The notes under the pieces are model-generated. The model saw only the letters and a list, made by a program, of their open reading frames with translations. It made no database searches and was not told where the DNA came from. A stretch of DNA of 37,473 bases. It comes from CAZOKN01 sp964580525. GTDB taxonomy: Bacteria > Pseudomonadota > Alphaproteobacteria > Rickettsiales > UBA6187. This document shows, one piece after another, positions 23,269 to 31,678 of this stretch (position 1 is the stretch's first letter; every line of letters starts with the position of its first letter). A program made the translations under genes and the position numbers. The stretch lies in contig CAZOKN010000015.1 in NCBI GenBank assembly GCA_964580525.1, positions 1-37,473 on the forward strand. The letters run 5' to 3'.

Positions 23269-23757
23269 ATGACTTTACATCAAACTATAGAACACCACTG
23301 GGAAGAATTGGCGCGTAAGCGTGAATCGGTTGCCGAAGCACTCAGCTGGTCTGTATGTGGGCGTAATTTGCGTAAGGAAAGCCTGGAACTCTCGCGTTCA
23401 GATGAGATGGCCAACGTCATTGAGGCGCTGGCTGATGAGAGGGGCAACCCAATCGACCGTTACAAAATATCGCAATATTTTGCGTTGTCGATGGAGAATG
23501 ACCCCTATAATAATTTACCGCGTCTGGTGGAATATCTCGAAGGTATCGCCGAAAAATCAGATTCGCAAAGACGCGCAGAATATTATCACAATGCCCATGA
23601 TAAAATTATGGATTTAACATATTCCAGCAGGCTGGAAACATATTTTCGCCTGTATGAGGAATTTATGATGGACAGTTGCAAAGAATCAACCTTGGCAAGG
23701 ATTGTAATCGACGAAATCGGAGCTACCGCACAGAAAGTTATGGGGGAGTATTCTTAA
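23269..23757 (+). CDS. Unknown 162-aa helical protein, paralogue of 16751
   Basis: All-helical with a Trp/His-rich start (HQTIEHHWEELARKRESVAE). Matches the 16751 product through ISQYFALSMENDPYNNLPRL against LAQYMGEMLKQDPENGLEEY, then Y-L-E-G, R-x-x-Y-Y and the Y-R/E segment. This pair and the 19568/20579 pair suggest local duplication of + strand genes inside the expanded tail module. No function known. Confidence 0.72.
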   Translation: MTLHQTIEHHWEELARKRESVAEALSWSVCGRNLRKESLELSRSDEMANVIEALADERGNPIDRYKISQYFALSMENDPYNNLPRLVEYLEGIAEKSDSQRRAEYYHNAHDKIMDLTYSSRLETYFRLYEEFMMDSCKESTLARIVIDEIGATAQKVMGEYS

Positions 23758-23759
23758 GT

Positions 23760-23830
23760 AAGAATTTTGGAAATTTAGAAAATAAGAATATTCTTAAATT
23801 CTAAAGTTCTTGAGTTCTAAAATTCTAAAT
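23760..23830. repeat. AT-rich palindromic repeat, copy H
   Basis: AAATTTAGAAAATAAGAATATTC / TTAAATTCTAAAGTTCTTGA, just after the 23269 stop and before the 46-aa ORF. Confidence 0.65.
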
Positions 23831-23839
23831 GAGGAAATA

Positions 23840-23980
23840 ATGATAAACTATCAAAACCTACCAGAAAATATGAAAGAAGTTATCGCAGGCTTTGCCAGCG
23901 CCGGCGGCATAACACTGGAAGTAGTCGCCGATTATGTGCAAGACTTGATGCAGGAAGAATCCGAGATTGTCGAGGAATGA
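23840..23980 (+). CDS. Small protein, 46 aa
   Basis: MINYQNLPENMKEVIAGFAS is followed by AGGITLEVVADYVQ and an acidic end. GAGGAAATA lies immediately upstream at proper spacing, and the coding sequence is GC-richer than its surroundings, in the style of the structural genes. It converges on the 24003 gene 22 bases later. Size and position allow a tail-assembly accessory role, but no family is recognised. Confidence 0.6.
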   Translation: MINYQNLPENMKEVIAGFASAGGITLEVVADYVQDLMQEESEIVEE

Positions 23981-24002
23981 CGTCTGTATTAAATTCTTTG
24001 GC

Positions 24003-25595
24003 TCACTTGCTTTGGCATAGTCTTGTACTTGTTGTGAATGGATCAGGATTTTTCGCAGCATCTTCTAATCTTCTAAGCGAATTTATTAAGTTTCCGTAAG
24101 ATAAGTTTTTTGTAAATTTTGGTTGCTGTTCTAACTCAGATGACGCATCAAGGTCTACTGTAGTATCGCTAAAACTTGTTGAATGTGATCGAGTTTTACC
24201 ACCGGATGTTTCTGAAAAATCAGAATCTAAAAGACATTTTTCATCATAGCCAGGCATATCAGCCATTCTTCTTTCAGGATCAGTTGCCATTCTTAATAGG
24301 TCGTCGGTGGAAGATTTCAGACTTGCCTCTTGTTTGCCAAAAGAAGGCGTTCTTTCCGGAGCTGACGATGCGGATCTGTCGTTGCCGGGGTTTTTAGGTG
24401 TTGGATGTATTGGCACAGGAGCGGAGAGTTTTCTATCTGATGTTGATCTAGAAGTTGACCTTGTCGGCGAAATTCTTTCCACAAAGCTTCCGGGTTTTTT
24501 TATACCGTCCTTCGTCCAAATAGTTGTCTTGCGCAGTTCGTCGCTTTCTGATTGTGTTGATGCAGAGAATATAACAGGTGTTACTTCATCAGTTCCTGCG
24601 GGAGAAGGCGTTTTAGAAGGAGTTTGTGCATCGGAAAGCTGCGCCACTAAATCGCTGGTGTTTAGAGGAGTGCTTTCGGACTCTGAGCGTGCTATATCAG
24701 AAAATTCTAAACTACCTCCGGTTATGTCTGCACTGCTTTCTGGATCTGGATTAAGATCTTTTAGCATATGCTGGATTTCTGTATGAGAAAGTTTTTCTGG
24801 CATTGGATGTTTTAGTTTTTGCGGAAGGGCAAATAGTATTCTTGCAACTTCGCTAGAAGCAGAAAGGCTTTGTTCCAATTCTGAATGTTCAGAAAGATCG
24901 CTTGTTGAAAGAGAAGAATCTCCTTTTTTATAAGCTCCGCTAGGATTGCATTCATCATAAAAATCATAAAGCGCCCTATATGCTTCTGAGATGATTTCTG
25001 GTATTTGATTGTCTTTTATAAATAATTCTTTTTTATCGAGAGCCAGATGAAGTGTTTTTGCTTGCTCTTCGGCTATTTCTTCAGAACATTTTTGACTTCC
25101 CATTATAAATCTTTTTAAAATATCTGAAGATGTATGGCCTGCCGCATAATCCATAGGAGTGAAGTTGTTATTGTCTAAAGCATTTAGAGTCGCATTCAAG
25201 GCTTTGATCTTAGCTTTAGCTATGGCATCAGAATCCGTCATATCACGATCCTTAATGTTTTCAGCAATGCTCCTTTCTACAAGTATTGCGATTTTTTCGG
25301 CAAAAATTTTAGGATCATTTTCTGAGGCAAGAGTGTAAAAATCTGAGGCTTGAGAAAGAAAGCGTTCCTTACCATTCTTACCAATATTAGCTACAATTTC
25401 TTTTGCTAAGGTAACTTTTTTATAGTTGTCCATCAGATAGCCATCCCGTGCCAGAATATGCAGAGCTGTCATACCGGTTTTTGGATGCCTGTAATTAATA
25501 TCGGCTTTTTCGAGCAGGGTGGGGAGATATTTGGGATCAATTATAGAAATCGTATATACCAGCAGCTTATTGTAATAGAGTTTACCTCTGGCCAT
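24003..25595 (-). CDS. Ankyrin-like N-terminus with long Ser-rich tail, 530 aa
   Basis: Residues about 20-55 (LLEKADINYRHPKTGMTALHILARDG) and about 140-165 (LDNNNFTPMDYAAGHTSSDI) are ankyrin-type repeats separated by a helical insertion. Residues 225-500 are low-complexity Ser/Thr/Pro/Glu, with SFVERISPTRSTSRSTSDRK matching the shared short motif. The C-terminus is helical (LSYGNLINSLRRLEDAAKN). AGGGAGAAA precedes the ATG at 25595. Effector-like in design; role inferred. Confidence 0.8.
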   Translation of the reverse strand: MARGKLYYNKLLVYTISIIDPKYLPTLLEKADINYRHPKTGMTALHILARDGYLMDNYKKVTLAKEIVANIGKNGKERFLSQASDFYTLASENDPKIFAEKIAILVERSIAENIKDRDMTDSDAIAKAKIKALNATLNALDNNNFTPMDYAAGHTSSDILKRFIMGSQKCSEEIAEEQAKTLHLALDKKELFIKDNQIPEIISEAYRALYDFYDECNPSGAYKKGDSSLSTSDLSEHSELEQSLSASSEVARILFALPQKLKHPMPEKLSHTEIQHMLKDLNPDPESSADITGGSLEFSDIARSESESTPLNTSDLVAQLSDAQTPSKTPSPAGTDEVTPVIFSASTQSESDELRKTTIWTKDGIKKPGSFVERISPTRSTSRSTSDRKLSAPVPIHPTPKNPGNDRSASSAPERTPSFGKQEASLKSSTDDLLRMATDPERRMADMPGYDEKCLLDSDFSETSGGKTRSHSTSFSDTTVDLDASSELEQQPKFTKNLSYGNLINSLRRLEDAAKNPDPFTTSTRLCQSK

Positions 25596-25628
25596 TTTTT
25601 CTCCCTGAAAATTAATATTTAAGTTTTG

Positions 25629-25658
25629 ATATTAGCAATAAGCTTATTGTTAAGACAA
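25629..25658 (-). promoter_or_regulatory. Promoter of 24003-25595 with an operator-like palindrome
   Basis: Minus strand: TTGTCT, 18 bases, TAATAT. The spacer holds the perfect 14-bp palindrome CAATAAGCTTATTG (25636-25649), a position where a repressor would block polymerase. Confidence 0.5.
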
Positions 25659-25708
25659 GGGATTTTTTTGATTCCTGATTACATTTACAACCCCCAAACG
25701 AGGTACTT

Positions 25709-26554
25709 ATGAAAATAATCTCTTCCGAATTGGAGGCGCATATTGCTTCCGAAGTTACCACTCTTGCAACTTGCTGGAAGCTGACGCGGCGCGATGCTGT
25801 GGTGCTTGGCTTCACAGATAATAATGCTACTATAATTTTTGATGGCGTGACTTATCAGGCGGCGAGCGGTTTTACTCCCACAGCCATAAGCGGCAGCAGT
25901 GAGCTTTCTGTTGATAATCTTGATGTTGAAGGAGTTATTGATAGCGAAAATATTAGCGAGCAGGATATTTATGCCGGGCTTTATGATTTTGCTAAAATAG
26001 AAATTTTCATAGTCAATTATAATGATTTGACCCAAGGCGCGCTAAATTTACGCACGGGATTTCTTGGCGAAATAAAATATAGCCGCGATCGTTTTGTCAC
26101 CGAAGTGCGCGGGCTGATGCAAAAACTAGCGCATAATATTGGACAATTATATTCACCATCATGCCGGGCGAAACTTGGCGATAGCAAATGCGGAGTTAAT
26201 ATGACAGGTTTTACAGCCACCGGCAGCGTTACATTGGCAGTTAGCAATCAGATTTTTACAGACTCTGCCCGCGAGGAAGATGATGGCTGGTTTAATGGTG
26301 GGCTTGTGACATTTATATCAGGTTATAACAATGGCTTATCTATGGAAGTTAAGGAGTTTAGAAATAAGATTATCACTTTGGCATTGCCTATGCCTTTTGT
26401 GGTGACGGAGGGTGATGATTATATAATTCTGGCAGGCTGTGATAAAAGCTTTGAAACCTGTATAGAAAAATTTGGCAATGCTGTGAACTTTCGCGGCGAG
26501 CCACACATACCGGGATTGGACAAAATGCTGCAGACGGCAGGGACGATTGGTTAG
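25709..26554 (+). CDS. Tail hub protein, GTA g13-like (DUF2163)
   Basis: 281 residues with DUF2163/BR0599-family features: T-T-L-A-T-C-W-K-L-T-R-R-D near the start, LGFTDNNATIIFDGVTYQAA, S-E-L-S-V-D-N-L-D-V-E-G-V-I, then V-R-G-L-M-Q-K-L and the C-terminal R-G-E-P-H-I-P-G. Four Cys are present: C152 and C161 (SCRAKLGDSKCG), C244 and C251 (GCDKSFETC). The Rhodobacter GTA hub uses four Cys to hold an iron-sulfur cluster, so the binding set appears retained. GAGGTACTT precedes the ATG. All conserved blocks are intact. Likely partners are g12 and g14. Confidence 0.93.
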   Translation: MKIISSELEAHIASEVTTLATCWKLTRRDAVVLGFTDNNATIIFDGVTYQAASGFTPTAISGSSELSVDNLDVEGVIDSENISEQDIYAGLYDFAKIEIFIVNYNDLTQGALNLRTGFLGEIKYSRDRFVTEVRGLMQKLAHNIGQLYSPSCRAKLGDSKCGVNMTGFTATGSVTLAVSNQIFTDSAREEDDGWFNGGLVTFISGYNNGLSMEVKEFRNKIITLALPMPFVVTEGDDYIILAGCDKSFETCIEKFGNAVNFRGEPHIPGLDKMLQTAGTIG

Positions 26555-26631
26555 ACAACAATTGATGAGATAGCATATTGGTGAAGAGCCAATATGCTAT
26601 AAATCTATATACTTAAATACAACGTTTTAGC

Positions 26632-26660
26632 TTGAAAATGTACTGAAAATATTATAAAAT
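26632..26660 (+). promoter_or_regulatory. sigma70-type promoter of the caspase-like/ankyrin gene
   Basis: TTGAAA, 17 bases, TAAAAT; about 40 bases to the ATG. Confidence 0.55.
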
Positions 26661-26701
26661 CCGCAATATTTATAACGTTTTGTAGCCATTGTGGATTGTA
26701 A

Positions 26702-28111
26702 ATGAGTTCTGGTAAATCAACAGATAATAGGAATATTCTAATATTATTAGGAGATGGGCATGAATTGCAACGTCCTATAATCGAAGAAAATACAAAAGAT
26801 ATTCCAAATACTGAAATTGTTGGTGATGGTGTAAGTAAGATATTTTTGCATGAATTGAATGACAAAAAAGCTGATCTGGCTGTTCTTGCTGCTCATGGTG
26901 AGGTTTTAAACAGAAACACAAAAGAAAAACCTAGTAATAATGAATTGCATTATGTTGATGGTCTCATAGATGGATTCAAATATTCACATGAATTAGTGCG
27001 TGCAGTACAGCAAAAAACTCAAGCAAAGGATTTTTTGTTTGATTCGTGCAATGGTGCTGCCATTTTAAGCGGTTTTATGCGCGATTTTGCTCACTATGAA
27101 CAAGATACGCAAATGATTGTTTTTGCTAGTTCAAAATATAAAACATTTCTTAGTAAAGGTATTGAAAATATTGCTGATGTGGCTGCAAGATATAGCCGTG
27201 ATGAAAGTCTGAAACAGATATTCATAGAAAATATATCGAAACAAGCGCAGAGTATATTATTTGCCAATAAAATAAACGATAAAGAATTTCTTGTTCTAAA
27301 ATCGGTTTCGCCAAAAACCCCGGAGCAGATAGAAAAATTAGATTTAAAAAATCCGGAAACTTTTAAAGAATATTGGAGAAATGAATCCACCAAAAAATTA
27401 GTCAAAGATGAAAATGGCAAATTTTCATGGCAGCCAATTACTATAGAAATTCCAGATTTCGAGTTAACAGAGCAAGAAGCAAAGGAATATCTGGATAAAT
27501 GTTTTTTTGAGGCTGCAGATAGAAACCAATTGCAACGTGCTAAGGCTTTCATAAAAAAAGGTGCTAATATAAATAGAATTAATTCTAGTGATAAATCGGC
27601 GTTTTTTGTGGCTTGTGAGGATGGTTATATTGAAATTGTAAAAATGTTTATTGAAAATAGTGTAGATTTAGACCGAGTTGACGCGTATAATCAAACGCCG
27701 CTTTATGCGTTTTGTCAAAATGGTAATAGCGAGATTGTAAAGATTTTGCTTGATGCCGGTGCTGATATAGAGAAGGGACTATATGATGGTTTCACACCTC
27801 TTATGGTTGCTGCCTTGATGGGACACACAAAAATTGTAGATTTGTTTTTGGACAAAGTAACTGATCCTGAATATTTAAAACAAACAGCATCCAAAGAGAG
27901 AGCGGAAAAATTCTGTGCTGAAAATAATATTGAGATTGAGGAAGAAAATATAGCTTTATTTGGTAAATCAGCTGCTGATATTGCCAAGAAAGTCGGTCAT
28001 ACGGCAATTGCCGAAAAAATTAAAACCAAAATAAGAAGGCTTGAAAAACGAGATTGTTGCGATTTCAGTACGAGAATAAGAGATGAAGTGCGTTTTTGTG
28101 GAATTTTTTAA
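26702..28111 (+). CDS. Caspase-like (clan CD) cysteine-peptidase-type domain fused to ankyrin repeats
   Basis: 469 residues. The N-terminal 1-170 looks like a caspase fold: a first strand NILILLGDGHELQ, then ADLAVLAAHGE with candidate catalytic H65-G66, then DFLFDSCNGAAIL with candidate catalytic C116 (D-S-C-N-G). The H-to-C spacing of 51 residues and the hydrophobic strand before each motif fit clan CD peptidases (caspase, CHAT, C13 relatives). Residues about 267-385 are three to four ankyrin repeats (e.g. AYNQTPLYAFCQNGNSEIVK). The C-terminus is basic and Cys-rich (DCCDFSTRIRDEVRFCGIF). Own promoter; likely cytosolic or secreted protease. Activity and substrate are unknown and the fold call is by eye. 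Confidence 0.72.
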   Translation: MSSGKSTDNRNILILLGDGHELQRPIIEENTKDIPNTEIVGDGVSKIFLHELNDKKADLAVLAAHGEVLNRNTKEKPSNNELHYVDGLIDGFKYSHELVRAVQQKTQAKDFLFDSCNGAAILSGFMRDFAHYEQDTQMIVFASSKYKTFLSKGIENIADVAARYSRDESLKQIFIENISKQAQSILFANKINDKEFLVLKSVSPKTPEQIEKLDLKNPETFKEYWRNESTKKLVKDENGKFSWQPITIEIPDFELTEQEAKEYLDKCFFEAADRNQLQRAKAFIKKGANINRINSSDKSAFFVACEDGYIEIVKMFIENSVDLDRVDAYNQTPLYAFCQNGNSEIVKILLDAGADIEKGLYDGFTPLMVAALMGHTKIVDLFLDKVTDPEYLKQTASKERAEKFCAENNIEIEEENIALFGKSAADIAKKVGHTAIAEKIKTKIRRLEKRDCCDFSTRIRDEVRFCGIF

Positions 28112-28163
28112 AAACTTGAACAGCCCATAATGCCTCAAACTAAAACTCCTTGCCTTTTAAACT

Positions 28164-28194
28164 CATATCGTTTAGCTTCCTTGCAAACGATATG
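28164..28194. promoter_or_regulatory. Perfect stem-loop before 28206
   Basis: CATATCGTTT, 11-base loop, AAACGATATG. It follows the ankyrin gene and ends 11 bases before the ATG at 28206, so it may be a terminator or control translation of that gene. Confidence 0.55.
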
Positions 28195-28205
28195 AAGTTT
28201 ATTAT

Positions 28206-28391
28206 ATGCGCCTTTTATTTAAAACTTTCCTTGCTGGTGTTGGTTCTGTTTTGTCCTTTGGTTGGGCAAAAAGGAAGATAAATTATCCTTTCCCTTATCC
28301 AGGAAGAGCTATGACAGACGATTGGGAAAGAATTGGCCGCGATATCGGTGTAGCAATATCAAAAATGGAACGTGGTAATGAGAAGACATAG
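28206..28391 (+). CDS. Small protein with hydrophobic N-terminus, 61 aa
   Basis: The N-terminus LLFKTFLAGVGSVLSFGWA could be a short membrane anchor; the rest is polar (YPGRAMTDDWERIGRDIG). Its end overlaps the start of the DUF2335 gene by 14 bases, so the pair is likely cotranscribed and both may be membrane proteins. No family recognised. Confidence 0.6.
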   Translation: MRLLFKTFLAGVGSVLSFGWAKRKINYPFPYPGRAMTDDWERIGRDIGVAISKMERGNEKT

Positions 28392-29193
28392 CGGAAATAA
28401 TCATCAAAGAAATAATAGAAGAAGGCATGGTAACTATAGAAACGATAGAAACCAGCAAAATAATTCTAATCAAAGACCAAATAATAGCGGTAGCGCTAGT
28501 TTTGCCAATAATAGATTTAATAAAGACCCACAGGCAATTTTGCCGCCGGCTTCTGTTTTGCAGGAATATGAATATGCAACGGAAGGCGCGGCTGATCGCA
28601 TTTTAGAAATGGCAGAAGTTGAACAAGATAGACGCAACAAGTGGGAAGACGAATATTTACGTTTCTACAAAAAAAGCTTCCGTATTGGGCAGCTTTTTGG
28701 CTTCTTATTGTTGATTTTTGTGGTTTATGCTACTTTGCAATTGGCTATGAATGGCCAAGAAAAAACAGCACAAATTTTAGCAGCTAGCGGATTTATTTCA
28801 GTAGCGTTGGCTAATTTCTTTTCCGGCATGGGGCGCCGTTCCGGCAATCGTCCACGTCATGAAAATCGTGGCGAGAGAAACGAAAACCAAAATCGCCAAA
28901 GAAATGAAAGACACGAAAATCGTAACGAGCATCGTCACGACAATCGTCATGATAACCGTCATGAGCATCGTGACGAAAACAGGCAGCAATCTGATGCGAG
29001 ACCTGATAACAGGAATGAGCGTAATGAGAATCGTGGGGAAAGACACGATAACAACCAACGCCATCGCCACAGGCATAATAACAACCATCATCGCCATGAT
29101 AATAACCGTAACGAAAACAGAGGCGATAGAGGTGATAGACAGGAAAATAAACCTGAGCGTTCTCCTGAAAGCAAAACTGCTGAAGGGCAATAG
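28378..29193 (+). CDS. DUF2335 membrane protein with Asn/His/Arg-rich tails
   Basis: 271 residues from the ATG at 28378 (a GTG at 28372 is also possible). Residues about 55-150 match DUF2335: L-P-P-A-S-V-L-Q-E-Y-E, G-A-A-D-R-I-L-E-M-A-E-V-E-Q-D-R-R, and G-Q-L-F-G-F-L-L, with two membrane segments (about 103-123 and 131-149). The N-terminal 50 and C-terminal 120 residues are low-complexity Asn/Arg/His repeats (e.g. HDNRHDNRHEHRDENR), which are not part of the family and could bind nucleic acid. Function of DUF2335 is unknown. A terminator follows. Confidence 0.8.
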   Translation: MRRHSGNNHQRNNRRRHGNYRNDRNQQNNSNQRPNNSGSASFANNRFNKDPQAILPPASVLQEYEYATEGAADRILEMAEVEQDRRNKWEDEYLRFYKKSFRIGQLFGFLLLIFVVYATLQLAMNGQEKTAQILAASGFISVALANFFSGMGRRSGNRPRHENRGERNENQNRQRNERHENRNEHRHDNRHDNRHEHRDENRQQSDARPDNRNERNENRGERHDNNQRHRHRHNNNHHRHDNNRNENRGDRGDRQENKPERSPESKTAEGQ

Positions 29194-29220
29194 TTTATCT
29201 GCATAGCAAACAATCCAAGC

Positions 29221-29249
29221 GGGCAGGGTGTATTTCCCCTGCCTCTTTT
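29221..29249 (+). terminator. Rho-independent terminator of the DUF2335 gene
   Basis: GGCAGGG, loop, CCCTGCC, then TCTTTT. Confidence 0.75.
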
Positions 29250-29325
29250 CAATTAAGTTTTTGCATATTAGCGCATTAACATGTGGGCATGTTATGATGT
29301 GTTGATTAATTGTTAAAAAATTTAC

Positions 29326-29354
29326 TTGTGTTCTCCTTAAAATTTATATAGATA
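29326..29354 (+). promoter_or_regulatory. Putative promoter of 29389
   Basis: TTGTGT, 17 bases, TAGATA, followed 20 bases later by a strong GGGAGAGAG Shine-Dalgarno. Confidence 0.45.
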
Positions 29355-29388
29355 ACCTTCTGAATTAAATTCTATTTGGGAGAGAGTC

Positions 29389-31602
29389 ATGGGTATTTGG
29401 ACAGATCATTTTAGCGAAGAGTTTAGAAAAAAAGTAGTTGGAGTAACGGGTGTTGAAAAAGATATAATAAAATTTTATACAAGTACGCGTTTAGAACCTG
29501 ATCCTGAATTGTTGTCTCTTATTAACACAAAAATTAAAGACATTTCTCTTTTTGCGGAAGAAGATTATAAAAACCGTAATATTGCTTCTGATAAGTATCC
29601 TGCGAACGGATTTTATAATTTTGTGATTACTGGAATAATTACTGAATTAAAAAAATCTGATAATCTGACAAAAAAACAAAAAGAGGCTAGAAAAAATTGG
29701 CACTCTGGACAATTAGTCTATTCTTTAGTGGGATATAATTCATCAGCAAGGCAACGTGAAGTATCTGTGTATGGTGCAATGCCGCTTGGAAATACTTATG
29801 AAGCACAGCAGGACGCTGCCAAGAAAAAAGATGAAGGTGAAGAACTTACTTTTAAATTTAGTAAAGTTTCACTCGCTGGACAAAGAAAATTCACACCTAC
29901 AAAACATATTGGCATTACAAAACAAAATCTTAACATAAATGCTAGCGAAAAGCCTGTACCATCGATTTTATTAACATCTCCCGAAGAAAATGAAAGATTA
30001 ACACAATCAGACGCACCGGCTAAAATGGTTCGCTTTTCAGGAAAAGCGGAGGAATTTAAATTGCCGCCAGAGAGTATGCAACCTAATGTAAATCCGGAAG
30101 GATATTCTGGATTGCCACCTAGACAACCTTCTGCACCTAGAAGAAAAGATAGTTCTGCAGAAGAACCAAATAAACCTCGTAAAACAGAAGGTCTAGCACC
30201 AGAGTTTACAGCAAAAAGAAGTTTAAAAGATAAAAGAGCGACACAGTTTCTTTCAAAAGATTCACTTAAGAAAGATTTTGAAGAAGGTAAAGCAGATTCA
30301 CCGAAGAGAGATTTTGAAAAAGTTACAGGTGAAGATAGCACAAGCAAAGGTTATGAGTCTTTTTCTTTACTGAATCAGCCGCCAAAAGCACAAACGCCAA
30401 CTTTTTCTCCTAAGAAGGTTCCTTCTGTTAATCCTGTTCAAGCAGGGCTTCTTGCATCTGGAATGCCGGTGGTGGTACCTAATCCTTTGGAAGTATCTAT
30501 CGTAGAAGATTATGCTCCAAGGCCAAAACCAACGAGAGAAAAACGTGAAGGATATGTAACTTCGCCTCTGGGTCAGCTTGACGATGATGGTGTTGATGTT
30601 TCTCCGGTTCTTCCTTCTAAAGTGGTATCTAATTCAAAACATAGTGCACCAAGAGCTGATTTGTTGGAATTGCCATTGCAAATGACAGGAACTGCATATA
30701 TTCCCATTCCTAATCCTGATGATAATAAGCCTGCACTTGATTTATTGGCTCAATCTTCGCAGCCTGCTGAAAGTAGTAGTTCTTCTTCTGTATCACCTAC
30801 ACCGCCAGCATCTCCAGTTCAACCTAGAAGGGCTGTTGTGCAAGCACCTAGTTTAAAAGATGAGGCTATTCTAGCATTTGAAGGAGAGCCAACCTTTAAA
30901 AACGAACTTTCTCAACACGTTTGGCAAAATAAAAAGGTGGCATCTGAGTATATTAAAGCAAATTATGATTATAAAATGTTAGAAATTCAAATATCAGAAC
31001 TCCCAGCGAATTTGAGAGCTACGAAATTTGAATTAGAGAAGACAAGACCTACAAAAGCTCAAGATCGTGAAGGATCTTACCATAAGCTAGAGGAATATAA
31101 TACATACTTGGAAAATGCAGTTAAAAAAATATCCTCTAGGAAACGTGATAAAGTAAGCCGTGAGGCAGAAAAAGAAGTTAATGATTTTATAGATGGATTG
31201 GTGCAAAAGAAGCAAGCTGCGCAAGCTCCTGCTGCTGAGCCTCAGACTATCTTGGGTAGCAAGGCTAGCAGAAATGCTGATACGGAAGCTCGTCCTGAAC
31301 TTAGAAAAAGTCGTCTTTCAAGAAAAGAGCAAAAAGATCTTGATAAAAGAGCGAGCAAAAAAGATAATCTTCCGAGAGAAGAGAAAGTATCTACTCTTTC
31401 AAGAAAAGAGCAAAGAGCAAGCAAGAAAGATACTTTAAAAAGAAAAGAAGCCAATTTTTCTGAGGATATTGTCATTTCAGGTCCTGTTGCGAAGCCTGGG
31501 CAGTTTCAGCAAATGATAGCAGAAAGAGATTCATCTATGCCTATTCAGCCTGGAAAGATCAGTCCTGAGCAAGTTGGAAAAAGATCTATTCAAAAGCAAT
31601 AA
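29389..31602 (+). CDS. Large unknown protein, 737 aa, mostly disordered
   Basis: GGGAGAGAG precedes the ATG. The N-terminal 150 residues look folded and contain KNWHSGQLVYSLVGYNSS. Residues 200-480 are Pro/Ser/Lys-rich and disordered, 490-600 form a helical stretch (FKNELSQHVWQNKKVASEYI), and the last 100 residues carry imperfect repeats of LSRKEQ/RASKKD. No known domain. Size, composition and own promoter resemble the neighbouring 1101-residue protein and other effector-like genes; role inferred. Confidence 0.78.
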   Translation: MGIWTDHFSEEFRKKVVGVTGVEKDIIKFYTSTRLEPDPELLSLINTKIKDISLFAEEDYKNRNIASDKYPANGFYNFVITGIITELKKSDNLTKKQKEARKNWHSGQLVYSLVGYNSSARQREVSVYGAMPLGNTYEAQQDAAKKKDEGEELTFKFSKVSLAGQRKFTPTKHIGITKQNLNINASEKPVPSILLTSPEENERLTQSDAPAKMVRFSGKAEEFKLPPESMQPNVNPEGYSGLPPRQPSAPRRKDSSAEEPNKPRKTEGLAPEFTAKRSLKDKRATQFLSKDSLKKDFEEGKADSPKRDFEKVTGEDSTSKGYESFSLLNQPPKAQTPTFSPKKVPSVNPVQAGLLASGMPVVVPNPLEVSIVEDYAPRPKPTREKREGYVTSPLGQLDDDGVDVSPVLPSKVVSNSKHSAPRADLLELPLQMTGTAYIPIPNPDDNKPALDLLAQSSQPAESSSSSSVSPTPPASPVQPRRAVVQAPSLKDEAILAFEGEPTFKNELSQHVWQNKKVASEYIKANYDYKMLEIQISELPANLRATKFELEKTRPTKAQDREGSYHKLEEYNTYLENAVKKISSRKRDKVSREAEKEVNDFIDGLVQKKQAAQAPAAEPQTILGSKASRNADTEARPELRKSRLSRKEQKDLDKRASKKDNLPREEKVSTLSRKEQRASKKDTLKRKEANFSEDIVISGPVAKPGQFQQMIAERDSSMPIQPGKISPEQVGKRSIQKQ

Positions 31603-31624
31603 TAATTTAAAAGTTATTACAAAC

Positions 31625-31656
31625 AAAAAAAGGTGGGAGATTTTCCCACCTTTTTT
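31625..31656. terminator. Bidirectional rho-independent terminator
   Basis: AAAAAAAGGTGGGA, short loop, TCCCACCTTTTTT. It serves both the 29389 gene and the convergent 31679-34984 gene. Confidence 0.9.
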
Positions 31657-31678
31657 ATTATAAGCTTATGATAAACTT

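Noticed and set aside
28798..29190. Minus-strand ORF opposite the DUF2335 gene
   Set aside because: Its hydrophobic Val/Met/Ile composition is the antisense reflection of the Asn/His/Arg repeats.
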